NCBI GenBank assembly: GCA_046348995.1
Contig: JAXMDB010000002.1
Location: forward strand, 1 to 64,000
Direction of reading: 5' to 3'
Source of the DNA: JANNSX01 sp046348995
Lineage (GTDB): Bacteria > Pseudomonadota > Alphaproteobacteria > Rhizobiales > Hyphomicrobiaceae
DNA: 64,000 bases
Part shown: in pieces, positions 10,219 through 18,914 of the stretch
How positions within the stretch are numbered: the first letter of the stretch is position 1
Layout: the number at the start of each line of letters is the position of its first letter
Position numbers and translations under genes: made by a program
The notes under the pieces: model-generated
What the model was told of the DNA's origin: nothing
What the model saw: only the letters and a program-made list of their open reading frames with translations
The model's database searches: none

Positions 10219-10872
10219 CTAAAGCAGGCCCTTCAAATCGGCAATGACGGCTGCGGGGGGCATGTCCGCATACTCGTCGGGCGCCTTGCTCCGGTTGACC
10301 CACGCCGTCTTGAACCCGAACGCCTGTGCGCCGGCGACATCCCAGCGGTTGGCGGACACGAAGGTCACCTGGGCCTTGTCGACGCCGAGCTTGGTCGCGG
10401 CATAGCGATAGACGCGGGCGGAGGGTTTGTAGACGCCGACCTCGGCCACTGTGAACACGGCGTTGAAGAGATCGCCCAATCCCCCCGCTGCGATGAGCCG
10501 CTGCAACATATCGGCATCGCCGTTCGACAGGATCGCGAGCCGCGCCCGCTTCTTCTTGAGCTCGGTCAAGGTCGCCTTCGCCTCGGGATAGGCCTCGAGG
10601 GCGTCGTAGGCTTCGAGCAGCGCGGTGCGTGTCTCCGGTGCGATGCCGCCGTGGCCTGCCGCCGTCCGGTCGAGGCTCTGCTCGAGCAGTTTACGGAACG
10701 AGGCGTGCCGCCCGATCATCGACAGCACCCAGGTGTACTCGAGGTGCTTCGCCCGCCAGCGCTCCGAGAAGCGCTCCCAGTCGTTGCCCAAAGCCGACTT
10801 GTGCCGGGATGCGGCCGAATGCACGTCGAACAGCGTGCCGTAGGCGTCGAAGACGTAGGTCGATCCGCTCAT
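10219..10872 (-). CDS. Haloacid dehalogenase, type II (HAD superfamily)
   Basis: 217 residues. Motif I FDAYGTLFD with nucleophile Asp9, motif II LSNGD, motif III Lys in VYKPS, and motif IV VSANRWDVAGA, which resembles the SxNxWDV pattern of L-2-haloacid dehalogenases. Such enzymes hydrolyse the C-halogen bond of short 2-haloacids, though many relatives act on phosphates. The ATG at 10872 is chosen for its GAGGAGGG site and because it immediately precedes motif I; an upstream GTG-type opening to 10977 adds no conserved sequence. Possibly first gene of a unit with DUF2182 and DUF1326. Confidence 0.87.
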   Translation of the reverse strand: MSGSTYVFDAYGTLFDVHSAASRHKSALGNDWERFSERWRAKHLEYTWVLSMIGRHASFRKLLEQSLDRTAAGHGGIAPETRTALLEAYDALEAYPEAKATLTELKKKRARLAILSNGDADMLQRLIAAGGLGDLFNAVFTVAEVGVYKPSARVYRYAATKLGVDKAQVTFVSANRWDVAGAQAFGFKTAWVNRSKAPDEYADMPPAAVIADLKGLL

Positions 10873-11052
10873 CGCCAGACCCTCCTCGCCGGTCCGCCAT
10901 CGGCGCACCGGCCTCGATGCGCCGGGACCATACGCCAAACCGGATCGGCCCGCGAGCGGGGCGGCATCCGCATCCACCGCCGTCTCCGACTTGAAGGCAA
11001 TGGGAGCCTATGGCACCACTGCGCAGATTGTGACAGCGCCGAGGGACTTGGC

Positions 11053-11922
11053 ATGGCCCGCATCGCACTGACGCCCGAGCATCAGCAGTCGTTCGCCCGC
11101 GACGGCTACGTGATCGTCGAGAACGTGCTCGACGCCGCCGGGATCGAGCAGGCGCGCAGCCGCTTCGAGCCGCTGTTCTCGGGCAAGTTCGAGACCGGTC
11201 TCTATCCCGACGAGTGGAACTGGAAGACCGGCAAGGATCGGCCCGACGTCACGCGCCAGATTTGCAACGGCTGGAAGGCCGATCGCACGATCGCCTCGAT
11301 CGTGCTCCGGGCCGACGTCGGCGAGGCCTGTGCCAAGCTGCGTGGCTGGCCGGGCGCCCGCATCAATCAGGACAACGTCATCTGGAAGCCGCCCGGCACC
11401 AAGCCGCTCGGCTTCCACCAGGACGACAGCTACCAGACATGGATCGATCCGCCCGAGATGATCACCTGCTGGGTGGCGCTCGACGACACGCGCGCCGACC
11501 AGGGCACCATCGAGCATGTGCGCGGGTCGCACAAATGGCCGGTGGCCCCGCCGATCAAGCAGTTCCACGCGCCGGACGATCCGCTCGAGGACATGTGGCC
11601 GGCGGCGAAGGCTGCGGGCGTCACGGACCCAGAGATCGTGCCGATGGTGGTGAAGGCCGGCACGGCCGTGTTTCATCACGGTCAGACCTGGCACGGCTCG
11701 CGCGACAATCGCGGCACCAATCCGCGCCGCTCGGTGATCGCGCATTGCGCCTCCTCGGAGGCGCGGTTTCACCCGACCAACATCGGCTACATCTACGGCC
11801 GCTACAAGAAGGCAGGCTCGCTCGAGATGGATGAGAGCTTCTTCCCCATTCTCTGGCGCCAGGATGGCTACAGGACACCTTGGCTCGACGCCTACATCGC
11901 CGGCGGGCGGGCGGCCGCGTGA
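11053..11922 (+). CDS. Phytanoyl-CoA dioxygenase family protein (Fe(II)/2-oxoglutarate oxygenase)
   Basis: 289 residues. The iron-binding facial triad is readable: His122 and Asp124 in FHQDDSY and His214 in TWHGS, with a downstream Arg (NPRRSV) that should hold 2-oxoglutarate. PhyH-family enzymes hydroxylate small molecules; the substrate cannot be deduced. The stop overlaps the start of the next gene by 4 bases (GTGA), so it is translationally coupled to a UDP-sugar epimerase. It is divergent from the HAD gene. Confidence 0.9.
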   Translation: MARIALTPEHQQSFARDGYVIVENVLDAAGIEQARSRFEPLFSGKFETGLYPDEWNWKTGKDRPDVTRQICNGWKADRTIASIVLRADVGEACAKLRGWPGARINQDNVIWKPPGTKPLGFHQDDSYQTWIDPPEMITCWVALDDTRADQGTIEHVRGSHKWPVAPPIKQFHAPDDPLEDMWPAAKAAGVTDPEIVPMVVKAGTAVFHHGQTWHGSRDNRGTNPRRSVIAHCASSEARFHPTNIGYIYGRYKKAGSLEMDESFFPILWRQDGYRTPWLDAYIAGGRAAA

Positions 11923-12926
11923 AAGTTCTCGTCACAGGTGCTGCTGGATTCATCGGCTTTCATACGACGCTGGCGCTGCTCGCACGCGGCGATACGGTCG
12001 TCGGTCTCGACAACCTCAACGCCTACTATGATCCCAAGCTCAAAGAGGCGCGGCTGGCTGAGCTGACGCCGCGCAACGGCTTCCGTTTCGTCAAGGGCGA
12101 TCTCGAAAACGCGGCGCTCATCGAGCAGCTGTTCCGCGAGGAGAAGCCCGATCGCGTCGTGCATCTCGCAGCCCAGGCCGGCGTGCGCTACTCGCTCGAA
12201 AATCCAGGTGCCTACATCAATTCCAACATCGTCGGCACGTTGAATATCCTCGAGGGCTGCCGGCATAACGCTGTGCAGCATCTCGTCTATGCCTCGTCGA
12301 GCTCGGTCTACGGCATGAACACGAAGATGCCGTTCAGCGTGCACCACAACGTCGATCATCCGGTGAGCTTGTACGCGGCGACGAAGAAGTCGAACGAGTT
12401 GATGGCGCACGCCTACGCGCATCTCTACCGGATCCCGGCGACGGGTTTGCGATTCTTCACGGTCTATGGACCGTGGGGCCGCCCGGACATGGCGCTGTTC
12501 CACTTCACGCGGAAAATCCTCGCGGGTGAGCCGATCGACGTGTTCAATCATGGAAAGCACGAGCGCGATTTCACCTACATCGACGACATCGTCGAAGGCG
12601 TGGTGCGGACGCTCGACCACGTGGCCGCGCCCAATCCCGATTGGTCGAGCGATGCGCCCGACAGCGCGACCTCAACGGCGCCCTATCGCCTCTACAACAT
12701 CGGCAACAACAGTCCGGTGCCGCTGATGACCTTCATCGCGGCGATCGAGAAAGCGACCGGCCGCGAGGCCAAGAAGAACTTCCTACCGCTCCAGCCGGGC
12801 GATGTCCCCAAGACCTATGCGGACGTCGATGCGCTGGCCGACGCCGTCGGCTTCCGCCCCGCGACGCCGATCGAGGAAGGGGTCAGGCGCTTCGTCGATT
12901 GGTATCGCAGGCACTACGGGGTTTAG
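11919..12926 (+). CDS. NAD-dependent UDP-glucuronate 4-epimerase-type epimerase
   Basis: 335 residues starting at GTG 11919. It is an extended short-chain dehydrogenase with the NAD-binding GAAGFIG loop at residues 8-14, catalytic SSSSVYG and YAATK (Tyr-xxx-Lys), and the sequence LDNLNAYYDPKLKEARL typical of UDP-glucuronate 4-epimerases. These convert UDP-glucuronate to UDP-galacturonate for surface polysaccharides. The start is fixed by the 4-base overlap with the dioxygenase gene. Epimerase subtype is from motif similarity, not a search. Confidence 0.88.
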   Translation: MKVLVTGAAGFIGFHTTLALLARGDTVVGLDNLNAYYDPKLKEARLAELTPRNGFRFVKGDLENAALIEQLFREEKPDRVVHLAAQAGVRYSLENPGAYINSNIVGTLNILEGCRHNAVQHLVYASSSSVYGMNTKMPFSVHHNVDHPVSLYAATKKSNELMAHAYAHLYRIPATGLRFFTVYGPWGRPDMALFHFTRKILAGEPIDVFNHGKHERDFTYIDDIVEGVVRTLDHVAAPNPDWSSDAPDSATSTAPYRLYNIGNNSPVPLMTFIAAIEKATGREAKKNFLPLQPGDVPKTYADVDALADAVGFRPATPIEEGVRRFVDWYRRHYGV

Positions 12927-12988
12927 GGGGGCGAAGCGATCCGGAGTGCAGGTTGAGCCGGCACTTTGCGGCGAAGCCCGCTGACTTA

Positions 12989-13786
12989 TCACGTCACGAA
13001 CTGCACCGCCCGCAGCACCTCGAAATACTCCGTCGCCGTAAAGCGGAGCGTGCGCGCGCCGGCGTGCTCCATGCCGGGGTAGAAGCTCTTACGGTAGGCG
13101 GTGACGGGGTCGTTATAGGTGATCTCGAGCGTGAAGCTCTTCGGCATCTTCGGAATGCGCGCCTTCGGATTGTCGCGCAGCGCCGTTTCGACGCCGGAAC
13201 GGATCGCCTTGCGGGCTCCCGCCGGCGTCATCGAATTCGTCGCGGAGCCCGTGCCGGCCTTGACCGCGAGCGTTGCGATCGCCGGGTTGAACGTCTTCAG
13301 CTCTGCGCACAGTCCCGCGTCACCCGAAACGAAGGCGACCGGCACCCCGACGGTCGCGGCCGCATAGGCGTGCAGCACCGCTTCCGACAGCGGCTCGCCG
13401 TTGAGCCGCATGGCGTTCGCCTTGAGCGTCATCGTATGCGCGAGTGCATTCTCCTCGCTGCCTGCCGAGGCGTGATAGCCGATCATGACGACGGCGGCGA
13501 AGCTCCGATCGAGCTGCTGCACCATCGAGAAGGGATGACCCGACCAGGCGCGGATCACGCGCACGTCGTCGGGCAGCCGGTCGATCAGAATGTTGCGGCC
13601 AGAGGAGTGCGCATCCTTGACGACGATCTCGGTGGCGCCGGCCGCTTTCGCGCCTTCGATCGCGGCGATTGCCTCGCCGGTCATCAGCTCGCGGAACTCG
13701 GCGTAGCGCGCCCGGTCGATCTCGGTCTCGTCCCAGTCGACGCTGCCGGCGATGCCTTCGATGTCGACGCTGATATAGACTTTCAT
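12989..13786 (-). CDS. M55 family D-aminopeptidase (DppA-like)
   Basis: 265 residues. The Zn ligands of DppA are in place: Asp8 and Glu10 (SVDIEG), His60 (KDAHSSG) and His105 (GYHAS), with the proposed nucleophile His in LAHTMT. DppA removes D-amino acids from short peptides, fitting peptidoglycan or dipeptide recycling. The ATG at 13786 begins the conserved MKVYISVDIEG; an 11-residue upstream extension is ignored. It stands alone, convergent with the epimerase and followed upstream by palindromic repeats. Confidence 0.9.
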   Translation of the reverse strand: MKVYISVDIEGIAGSVDWDETEIDRARYAEFRELMTGEAIAAIEGAKAAGATEIVVKDAHSSGRNILIDRLPDDVRVIRAWSGHPFSMVQQLDRSFAAVVMIGYHASAGSEENALAHTMTLKANAMRLNGEPLSEAVLHAYAAATVGVPVAFVSGDAGLCAELKTFNPAIATLAVKAGTGSATNSMTPAGARKAIRSGVETALRDNPKARIPKMPKSFTLEITYNDPVTAYRKSFYPGMEHAGARTLRFTATEYFEVLRAVQFVT

Positions 13787-13834
13787 GAACGATCCATCCT
13801 CAACAGCAAAGCTTCTCACATGTAGCAGCCCTTG

Positions 13835-13990
13835 CTTCCCCCCGGGAGGGGGAAGGCCAAGCGCCTTGGACTTAGCGGCGCAGCCGGTAAGTCCTTAGGC
13901 GCTTGGGATGAGGGGGGAATGACAAGACCACAAAGTCATTGGTTTTCGACCCCCCACCCTAGCCCTCCCCCTCAAGGGGGGAGGGGACAG
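13835..13990. repeat. Cluster of three intergenic hairpins (REP-like)
   Basis: CTTCCCCC/GGGGGAAG (13835-13855); a long stem of CCAAGCGCC...GGACTTA with TAAGTCC...GGCGCTTGG (13857-13906, loop of 13 bases, one small internal bulge); and CCCTCCCCCT/AGGGGGGAGGG near 13957-13985. The motif GGGGAAGGCCAAGCGC recurs at about 47396. No gene is visible between 13787 and 14025. Confidence 0.65.
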
Positions 13991-14025
13991 CACAGCCGAG
14001 CAGGTTGCCAGAGTGCGTGAGGCCT

Positions 14026-14784
14026 TCACGGTGCGCCCCATGCGATGTAGGGCCCATTGCGATAGTTGGGCTTGGCGTAGCGGAACACCTGGCCGTCCGG
14101 CGTCAGCATCCGCCCGCCGGCGGCGCGCAACACCGCGTCACCCGCCGCCGTGTCCCATTCGTTCGTGGTGCCGAAGCGCGGGTAGACGTCGGCTTCGCCG
14201 CGCGCCACGAGGCAGAACTTGAGCGAGGAGCCGGCCGAGATCGTACCGGCGATTTTGTAGTGCGCGAGGTAGTCCTGGCTCGCCTGGTCGAGATGCGAGC
14301 GGCTGACGGCCGCGACGAGGCCTTCGGCAGGGGACGGCCGGGCTCGGATGACGGCCTCCTTGCCGTCTCGGGCCTCGACGGCCCGCCCTTGCGCATCTAC
14401 CCAGTAGAGCCCGCCCTTGACCGGCGCGTAGACGACGCCGAGCACCGGTACGCCCCTCTCGATGAGCGCGATGTTCACCGTAAACTCGCCGTTGCGCGAC
14501 ACGAACTCCTTCGTCCCGTCGAGGGGGTCGACCAGGAAGAAGCGCTCCGGGGGCTTGAGGCTATGGGATGCCGCGTTCTCCTCGGAGACGATCGGAATGT
14601 CCGGCGCGGCGGCCTTGAGCCGCTCCAGGATCAGGGCTTCCGCCTGCCGATCCGCTTCCGTCACTGGCGACCCGTCGGCCTTGCGTTCGGCTTCGAAGCC
14701 TTTGTGGTAGATGTCGAGAATGATCCGCCCGGCGTCCAGCGCCGCGCGGTTCATTTCGGCGATGAGCGTTGTACGGTCGGTCAA
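14026..14784 (-). CDS. cysQ: 3'(2'),5'-bisphosphate nucleotidase
   Basis: 252 residues of the inositol monophosphatase superfamily. It converts 3'-phosphoadenosine 5'-phosphate to AMP in sulfate assimilation. The metal-binding signatures are present: SEE near residue 67-69, DPLDGTKEF near 86-94 (CysQ-specific, where inositol phosphatases read DPxDGT) and WDTAAGDAVL near the C-terminus. Length matches the family. It is divergent from the aldolase gene. Confidence 0.92.
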   Translation of the reverse strand: MTDRTTLIAEMNRAALDAGRIILDIYHKGFEAERKADGSPVTEADRQAEALILERLKAAAPDIPIVSEENAASHSLKPPERFFLVDPLDGTKEFVSRNGEFTVNIALIERGVPVLGVVYAPVKGGLYWVDAQGRAVEARDGKEAVIRARPSPAEGLVAAVSRSHLDQASQDYLAHYKIAGTISAGSSLKFCLVARGEADVYPRFGTTNEWDTAAGDAVLRAAGGRMLTPDGQVFRYAKPNYRNGPYIAWGAP

Positions 14785-14944
14785 GATCGAGCTCCTCGGG
14801 CAGGCTCGGTGATGTCACGGCGGCGCCTCTTAACGCAAGCCGGACGGCATCCCAAGCAATCGGGCTATGCCCAGTGTGCGCTTTACAGGGAGGCCCTCCC
14901 CTTCCACAATAGGCCCGATAACCCGCGCTTCGAGGAGACCCCCG

Positions 14945-15712
14945 ATGAGCCAGAGCACCGTCACGCAGCTCCGCCCGAATATCGATAACTGGGAGGCGCG
15001 TTGCGACCTCGCCGCCGCGTTCCGCTGGACCGCGCGCCTCAACATGCACGAGGCGGTGGCGAACCACCTCTCGCTCGCTGTCTCCGACGACGGCCGCAAG
15101 TTCCTCATGAACCCGAACGGGCGGCACTTCTCGAAAATCCGCGCCTCCGAGCTCTTGCTCCTCGACGCCGATGATCCCAACACCATGTCGCAACCCAATG
15201 CGCCCGATCCGACGGCATGGGATCTGCACGGCGCGATCCACCGCAACGTCAAGGGCGCGACCTGCATCCTGCACGTGCACTCCAAATACGCGCTGGCGCT
15301 GGCCTGTCTCGCCGACTCGACCCTGCCGCCGATCGATCAGAACACCATGCGCTTCTACGGCCGCATGATTGTCGACGAGCAGTTCGACGGCATGGGGCTC
15401 GGCGACGAGGCCGAGCGCGTCAGCCACGCCTATCGCGACAATCCGGGCAAGAACATCCTGATCATGGGCAACCATGGCGTGATGGTCACCGCGCCGACCG
15501 TCGCGCAAGCCTTCGACGAGCTCTATTACTTCGAGCGCGCCTGCGAGACCTACATCACGGCGCTGTCGACCGGGAAGCCTTTGCGCATCTCCTCCGATGC
15601 GGTCGCCAAGAAGACCTGCAAGCAGTGGCTCGACTATCCCGGCGCCTGCACGCTGCACTTCAACGAGCTGAAGCGCATCCTCGACGAGGAAGGCTCCGAT
15701 TACCGTCGCTGA
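14945..15712 (+). CDS. Class II aldolase/adducin family protein
   Basis: 255 residues. Zn-binding HxH is seen in ILHVHSKYA, with a further His in GNHGVMV, and an early acidic/His pattern (ANHLSLAV) as in fuculose-phosphate aldolase and adducin heads. The ATG at 14945 lies 6 bases after GAGGAG. The substrate is unknown; members include aldolases, epimerases and decarboxylases. The next gene (ferredoxin-like) begins at or within its 3' end, so the two may be coupled. Confidence 0.87.
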   Translation: MSQSTVTQLRPNIDNWEARCDLAAAFRWTARLNMHEAVANHLSLAVSDDGRKFLMNPNGRHFSKIRASELLLLDADDPNTMSQPNAPDPTAWDLHGAIHRNVKGATCILHVHSKYALALACLADSTLPPIDQNTMRFYGRMIVDEQFDGMGLGDEAERVSHAYRDNPGKNILIMGNHGVMVTAPTVAQAFDELYYFERACETYITALSTGKPLRISSDAVAKKTCKQWLDYPGACTLHFNELKRILDEEGSDYRR

Positions 15713-15770
15713 GAACGCGTCCGTCGCCTACGACGACATCGCCGCTGCCTTCGCGGGCAGCGGCCTTGTT

Positions 15771-16433
15771 TTGCGTGGTGGGGCCGAGATTGCGCCGGAG
15801 GATTTGCCGGAGGGGGTCACGGGGCGAACGGCCGTTCTGATCGGCACCGTCGGCGGCGAGGGGTTTGTGGCTTTCGAAGCAGCACGCCGCGACGAGCCCG
15901 ATCCGATGGATCGCTGGTCGAAGCGCGTCGTCGATCCAATTGCTATCCGGTTAGGCGCGCGCGCGGCCTATCCTAGCGACAAGCCCTATCTGCCGTTCCA
16001 GCGCTGGGCGATGCGCGCGGAGGATGTGCATCCCTCGCCGTTGGGGCTGCTGATCCATCCGGAGCATGGGCTCTGGCACGCCTACCGCGCGGCGCTGCTG
16101 TTCGATTGCGCCATCGTGGGCGTGCCACCGCGCGCCGGGGTGCCGGGCCCGTGCGTCACGTGCGTGGCCAAGCCCTGCTTCTCCGCCTGTCCCGTCGAGG
16201 CGTTCTCCGGCTCGAGCTACGACGTCGCCGCTTGTGCCGGTCATCTCCGCGCCGACACTGATCCACGCTGCCGGACCCTCGGCTGCCGGGCCCGCGACGC
16301 CTGCCCCGTCGGTCGTGCCAGTCGCTACGGCGACGCGCAGATCCGCTTCCACATGCGGGCGTTTGCGAAGGCGCGGGGATCGAGGCGCAGGGCGACCGGC
16401 AGGTCGCCCGCACCTCGCGATTCCCTGCGATGA
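15771..16433 (+). CDS. 4Fe-4S ferredoxin-like protein, start uncertain
   Basis: 220 residues from a TTG at 15771. The Cys motifs GPCVTCVAKPCFSACPVEAF, a later C-x-x-x-x-x-C and CRARDACPVG suggest two Fe-S clusters; the sequence LGLLIHPEHGLWHAYRAALLF is typical of this rhizobial family. The frame is open upstream to 15672 and reads VAYDDIAAAFAGSGLVLRGG, a plausible N-terminal helix. The only start-like codon there is ATT at 15699, placed 5 bases after AGGAAGG. That would overlap the aldolase gene by 14 bases. The last codons (16389-16408) are built from a palindromic repeat, so the Arg-rich tail is probably repeat-derived. Redox partner unknown. Confidence 0.8.
   Translation: MRGGAEIAPEDLPEGVTGRTAVLIGTVGGEGFVAFEAARRDEPDPMDRWSKRVVDPIAIRLGARAAYPSDKPYLPFQRWAMRAEDVHPSPLGLLIHPEHGLWHAYRAALLFDCAIVGVPPRAGVPGPCVTCVAKPCFSACPVEAFSGSSYDVAACAGHLRADTDPRCRTLGCRARDACPVGRASRYGDAQIRFHMRAFAKARGSRRRATGRSPAPRDSLR
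16389..16408. repeat. REP-like hairpin inside a coding 3' end
   Basis: GGGCGACC-GGCA-GGTCGCCC, perfect 8-bp stem. It lies within the last 15 codons of the ferredoxin-like gene. Confidence 0.75.
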
Positions 16434-16441
16434 GGATGGAC

Positions 16442-16461
16442 GGGCGACCTGCCGGTCGCCC
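16442..16461. repeat. REP-like hairpin, inverted partner
   Basis: GGGCGACC-TGCC-GGTCGCCC followed by CCTAC; it is the inverted copy of 16389-16408, 33 bases away. A related unit is at 44347-44364. Confidence 0.75.
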
Positions 16462-16469
16462 CTACGCCG

Positions 16470-16952
16470 TCACAGCTTCTTCTCGTACCGTACGAGCAAC
16501 TCGCCAAAGCCGAAGCGCTCGTAGGTCTTGCGGGCCTGGGTGTTTTTCGCCAGCGCCGTGATGCGCAGAAAGCGCGTGCCGACCGCCTTCGCGCGCCGCT
16601 CGCACTCGGCGAGCATCGCCTTACCGATGCCCTGGCCGCGACGGCTCTCTGTCACCGAGAGATCGCCGACGTAAGCGTAGGTGAACGGCAGCTCGTCGAT
16701 ATCGTCGGCCTCGACCTTCGTCATGATCGTCGCATAGGCGACGACGCGACCGCCGATCTCGGCCACGAGAATCGTGCCGTCATGCTCGGCGCATTGCTGC
16801 TTGAGATCGTCCATGTACCAAGGACCGATCGCCGCCGCGGGCTTCATGCGATCGTAGACGTGCCCCTCGTGCACCTGCAGCTCGCGGACGAGATCGAGCA
16901 GGGCGGCTTCGTCGCGTGGCTCGTAGGGACGGATGGAGAGCGGGTTTGCCAT
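16470..16952 (-). CDS. GNAT family N-acetyltransferase
   Basis: 160 residues. The acetyl-CoA-binding motif A is clear: VGDLSVTESRRGQGIGKAML (RxxGxG/A at RRGQGIG), preceded by a beta-strand block (ILVAEIGGRVVAYATI) and followed by TRFLRITALAKNTQARKTYERFGF, the usual motif B. The acetyl acceptor cannot be told. Convergent with the ferredoxin-like gene and its paired hairpins. Confidence 0.88.
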   Translation of the reverse strand: MANPLSIRPYEPRDEAALLDLVRELQVHEGHVYDRMKPAAAIGPWYMDDLKQQCAEHDGTILVAEIGGRVVAYATIMTKVEADDIDELPFTYAYVGDLSVTESRRGQGIGKAMLAECERRAKAVGTRFLRITALAKNTQARKTYERFGFGELLVRYEKKL

Positions 16953-16983
16953 CGCGCGACCCTATCTGGCTGCGATGGCCAGC

Positions 16984-18348
16984 TCAATCGCGACGGCCGA
17001 ACAGGCGCGAGATAAATCCGGTGCGCCGGGGCGGTGGCGGCGCTGGGGGTACGAGCCCCGCCTCCTCGGCGAACAGCGACTCGGCTGTGAAGACCTTCGG
17101 CGGGCCGCGCTCGCCGTCGACCTCGAGCGGCAGCGGCTCTTCGTCGTCTGCGGCCCCGACGAGCAGCGCCGGCTCATCCTCGTCCTCGGCGTGTGCCGCC
17201 TCGGGCTCCTTCAGCGCCTTCACGAGACGGTGGACGGTGCCGTGATCCTCGCCGTTCGCTGGCGCGGCACGAGGAGACGGGGGCGGAGGCTGCACCGGCT
17301 CAGGCTCCGGGCTGAGGGCAAGTTCCGCGATCTGGCCGTCGAGCGAGGCGAGGTATTGCGACCAAAGATCGTTGCCCGGCTCGCGTGCTTTCAGATCGGC
17401 GATGACCTCCCGGCAGGAGGCGAGCCAGCTGTGGCCATCGCGAGGCCGTCCGGCCGCCGCGTGCGTGAGGCCGATCTTGGCGTAGCTCGCCGCGAGATCG
17501 GCCAGGGCCTGAAGATCGTCCGGCGACGAGTCCGCCAGAGCTGCGAAAATCGACCGCGCCGCCTGGTGGCTCGCGAGCGCCTCCGCGAATTGGCCGCTCG
17601 CCGCCAGCGTTTCCGCGGCCTCGAACAAGCTGATGGCCTCTTCGCGAGAGGGGGCGGTGGGCTGTGCTGCGATGATCTGCGGCTGTTCGGGCTTCGCTGG
17701 CGCCGGCTTTGCGGTGTCGAACTGCGCCGCAGCCGCCTGCCACGTCGACGTCTCACCGGCTTCCGTCAAGAGATCGCGGACGACGGCCTTCGTCAGCCCG
17801 GAGACGACGAACGAGCCGTCCGGGCCAAGGTCGGAAATGAGGCCGAGCCGGTCGAGCAGCGAGAGGGCGCGGTCGCGCAGAGCCGCGTCGAGCACGAATG
17901 GCCGGATTTCCGCCGGATAGCGATCCGCCGGACCCGCCAGCACCGCTGCGGGGACCGGCGCGTCGGCCAAGAAGGCCGAGAGCGCCAGGATGCTCGTCGC
18001 CGCGTGGCCCTGCAAAGCCGGCTCGTGCTCGACGATTTCGAAGGAGGTGAGCACGGCAGCGCGGTAGGTGCGCGCGTAAGCCGACGTATCGGGAGCTGCC
18101 GCGCCGTGCTCGCCCAACGCCTCGAGGTAGATGGCTGCCGTCGCTCCCGGCCGCTCGGCGAGTAGGCGGGCGGCGAGCTTGAGCGCCTCGGGGTCGTAGC
18201 CGAGCGCCTCGGCGATGCGCGCAAGCTCCACCTCGGCGATGTCGGTGCGCTGCGACTGCGCCAGGATATAGGCGAGCGAGTCCCCCGGCCCTGGACGGGC
18301 TGCCTTGGCGAACTGTCTCTCGTCCGGTACGCCGGGACCAACCGACAT
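16984..18348 (-). CDS. Conserved protein of unknown function with a TPR-like middle
   Basis: 454 residues from the ATG at 18348 (GGGGAG 8 bases upstream). I do not recognise a named family. The N-terminal 200 residues are helical and Ala/Leu-rich with LARIAEALGYDPEALKLAARLL. Residues about 270-370 show repeated helical pairs (EEAISLFEAAETLAASGQFAEALASHQAARSIFAAL, then DLAASYAKIGLTHAAAGRPRDG) resembling tetratricopeptide repeats. The C-terminus is Pro/Glu-rich and disordered, ending in a basic amphipathic FISRLFGRR. No signal peptide or membrane segment. It lies 83 bases downstream of the response-regulator gene on the same strand, so a signalling or adaptor role is possible but unproven. Confidence 0.7.
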   Translation of the reverse strand: MSVGPGVPDERQFAKAARPGPGDSLAYILAQSQRTDIAEVELARIAEALGYDPEALKLAARLLAERPGATAAIYLEALGEHGAAAPDTSAYARTYRAAVLTSFEIVEHEPALQGHAATSILALSAFLADAPVPAAVLAGPADRYPAEIRPFVLDAALRDRALSLLDRLGLISDLGPDGSFVVSGLTKAVVRDLLTEAGETSTWQAAAAQFDTAKPAPAKPEQPQIIAAQPTAPSREEAISLFEAAETLAASGQFAEALASHQAARSIFAALADSSPDDLQALADLAASYAKIGLTHAAAGRPRDGHSWLASCREVIADLKAREPGNDLWSQYLASLDGQIAELALSPEPEPVQPPPPSPRAAPANGEDHGTVHRLVKALKEPEAAHAEDEDEPALLVGAADDEEPLPLEVDGERGPPKVFTAESLFAEEAGLVPPAPPPPRRTGFISRLFGRRD

Positions 18349-18431
18349 GCCGCAGGCTCCCCGGTGTGTCAGGTGGCCGAGCTTAACTGAAGCCAGGCCG
18401 CCGATGAATACCGAAAGCCTGCAAAATGTGG

Positions 18432-18797
18432 CTACATCAAGCCGTTGGCGTAGAGACGGGCCGACAGGTCCTCGCGGTCGTAGGGCTTGAGGATGTAGTC
18501 GTCGGCGCCGACGTCCAGTGCGCGGTGGATGTCCTCGACGTCGTTCTCGCTCGTGCAATAGAAAACAATGGGCCCCTCGCCGCCCGGCTCCTTACGCAGC
18601 AGATAGATGAAATCCGCCGAAAGCATCTGCGGCATCTGCCAGTCGAGAAGAATGAAATCGGGCATCGCGCGGCGGCACCGCTCCAGGGCTTCCTGGGCGT
18701 TCTCCGCCTCGGTCGAGGTGAAATTCATATCCTCGAGCAGCCGCTTCGTGACGCGGCGAATGACGTCGCTGTCGTCGACCACGAGACAATGCTTCAT
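18432..18797 (-). CDS. Single-domain CheY-like response regulator
   Basis: 121 residues, receiver domain only. Acidic pocket Asp8-Asp9, phosphoacceptor Asp52 (LLDWQMP), Thr/Ser82-83 and Lys104 (LKPYD) are all present. In this order of bacteria such a gene is commonly found next to chpT, which lies immediately upstream on the same strand (117-base gap). It may exchange phosphate with ChpT or act as a phosphate sink; that is inference from location. Confidence 0.92.
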   Translation of the reverse strand: MKHCLVVDDSDVIRRVTKRLLEDMNFTSTEAENAQEALERCRRAMPDFILLDWQMPQMLSADFIYLLRKEPGGEGPIVFYCTSENDVEDIHRALDVGADDYILKPYDREDLSARLYANGLM

Positions 18798-18914
18798 ATG
18801 ACCCTCAGTCCTGGGACAAATTCGTGTGGGGAGGCCGGAACGGACCTCTCAGCATGGACTGGAGTTTCCGAGAGTCGGGTTAAGAATAACCTAAGGTTGG
18901 AAGCGCTCGGCAAA

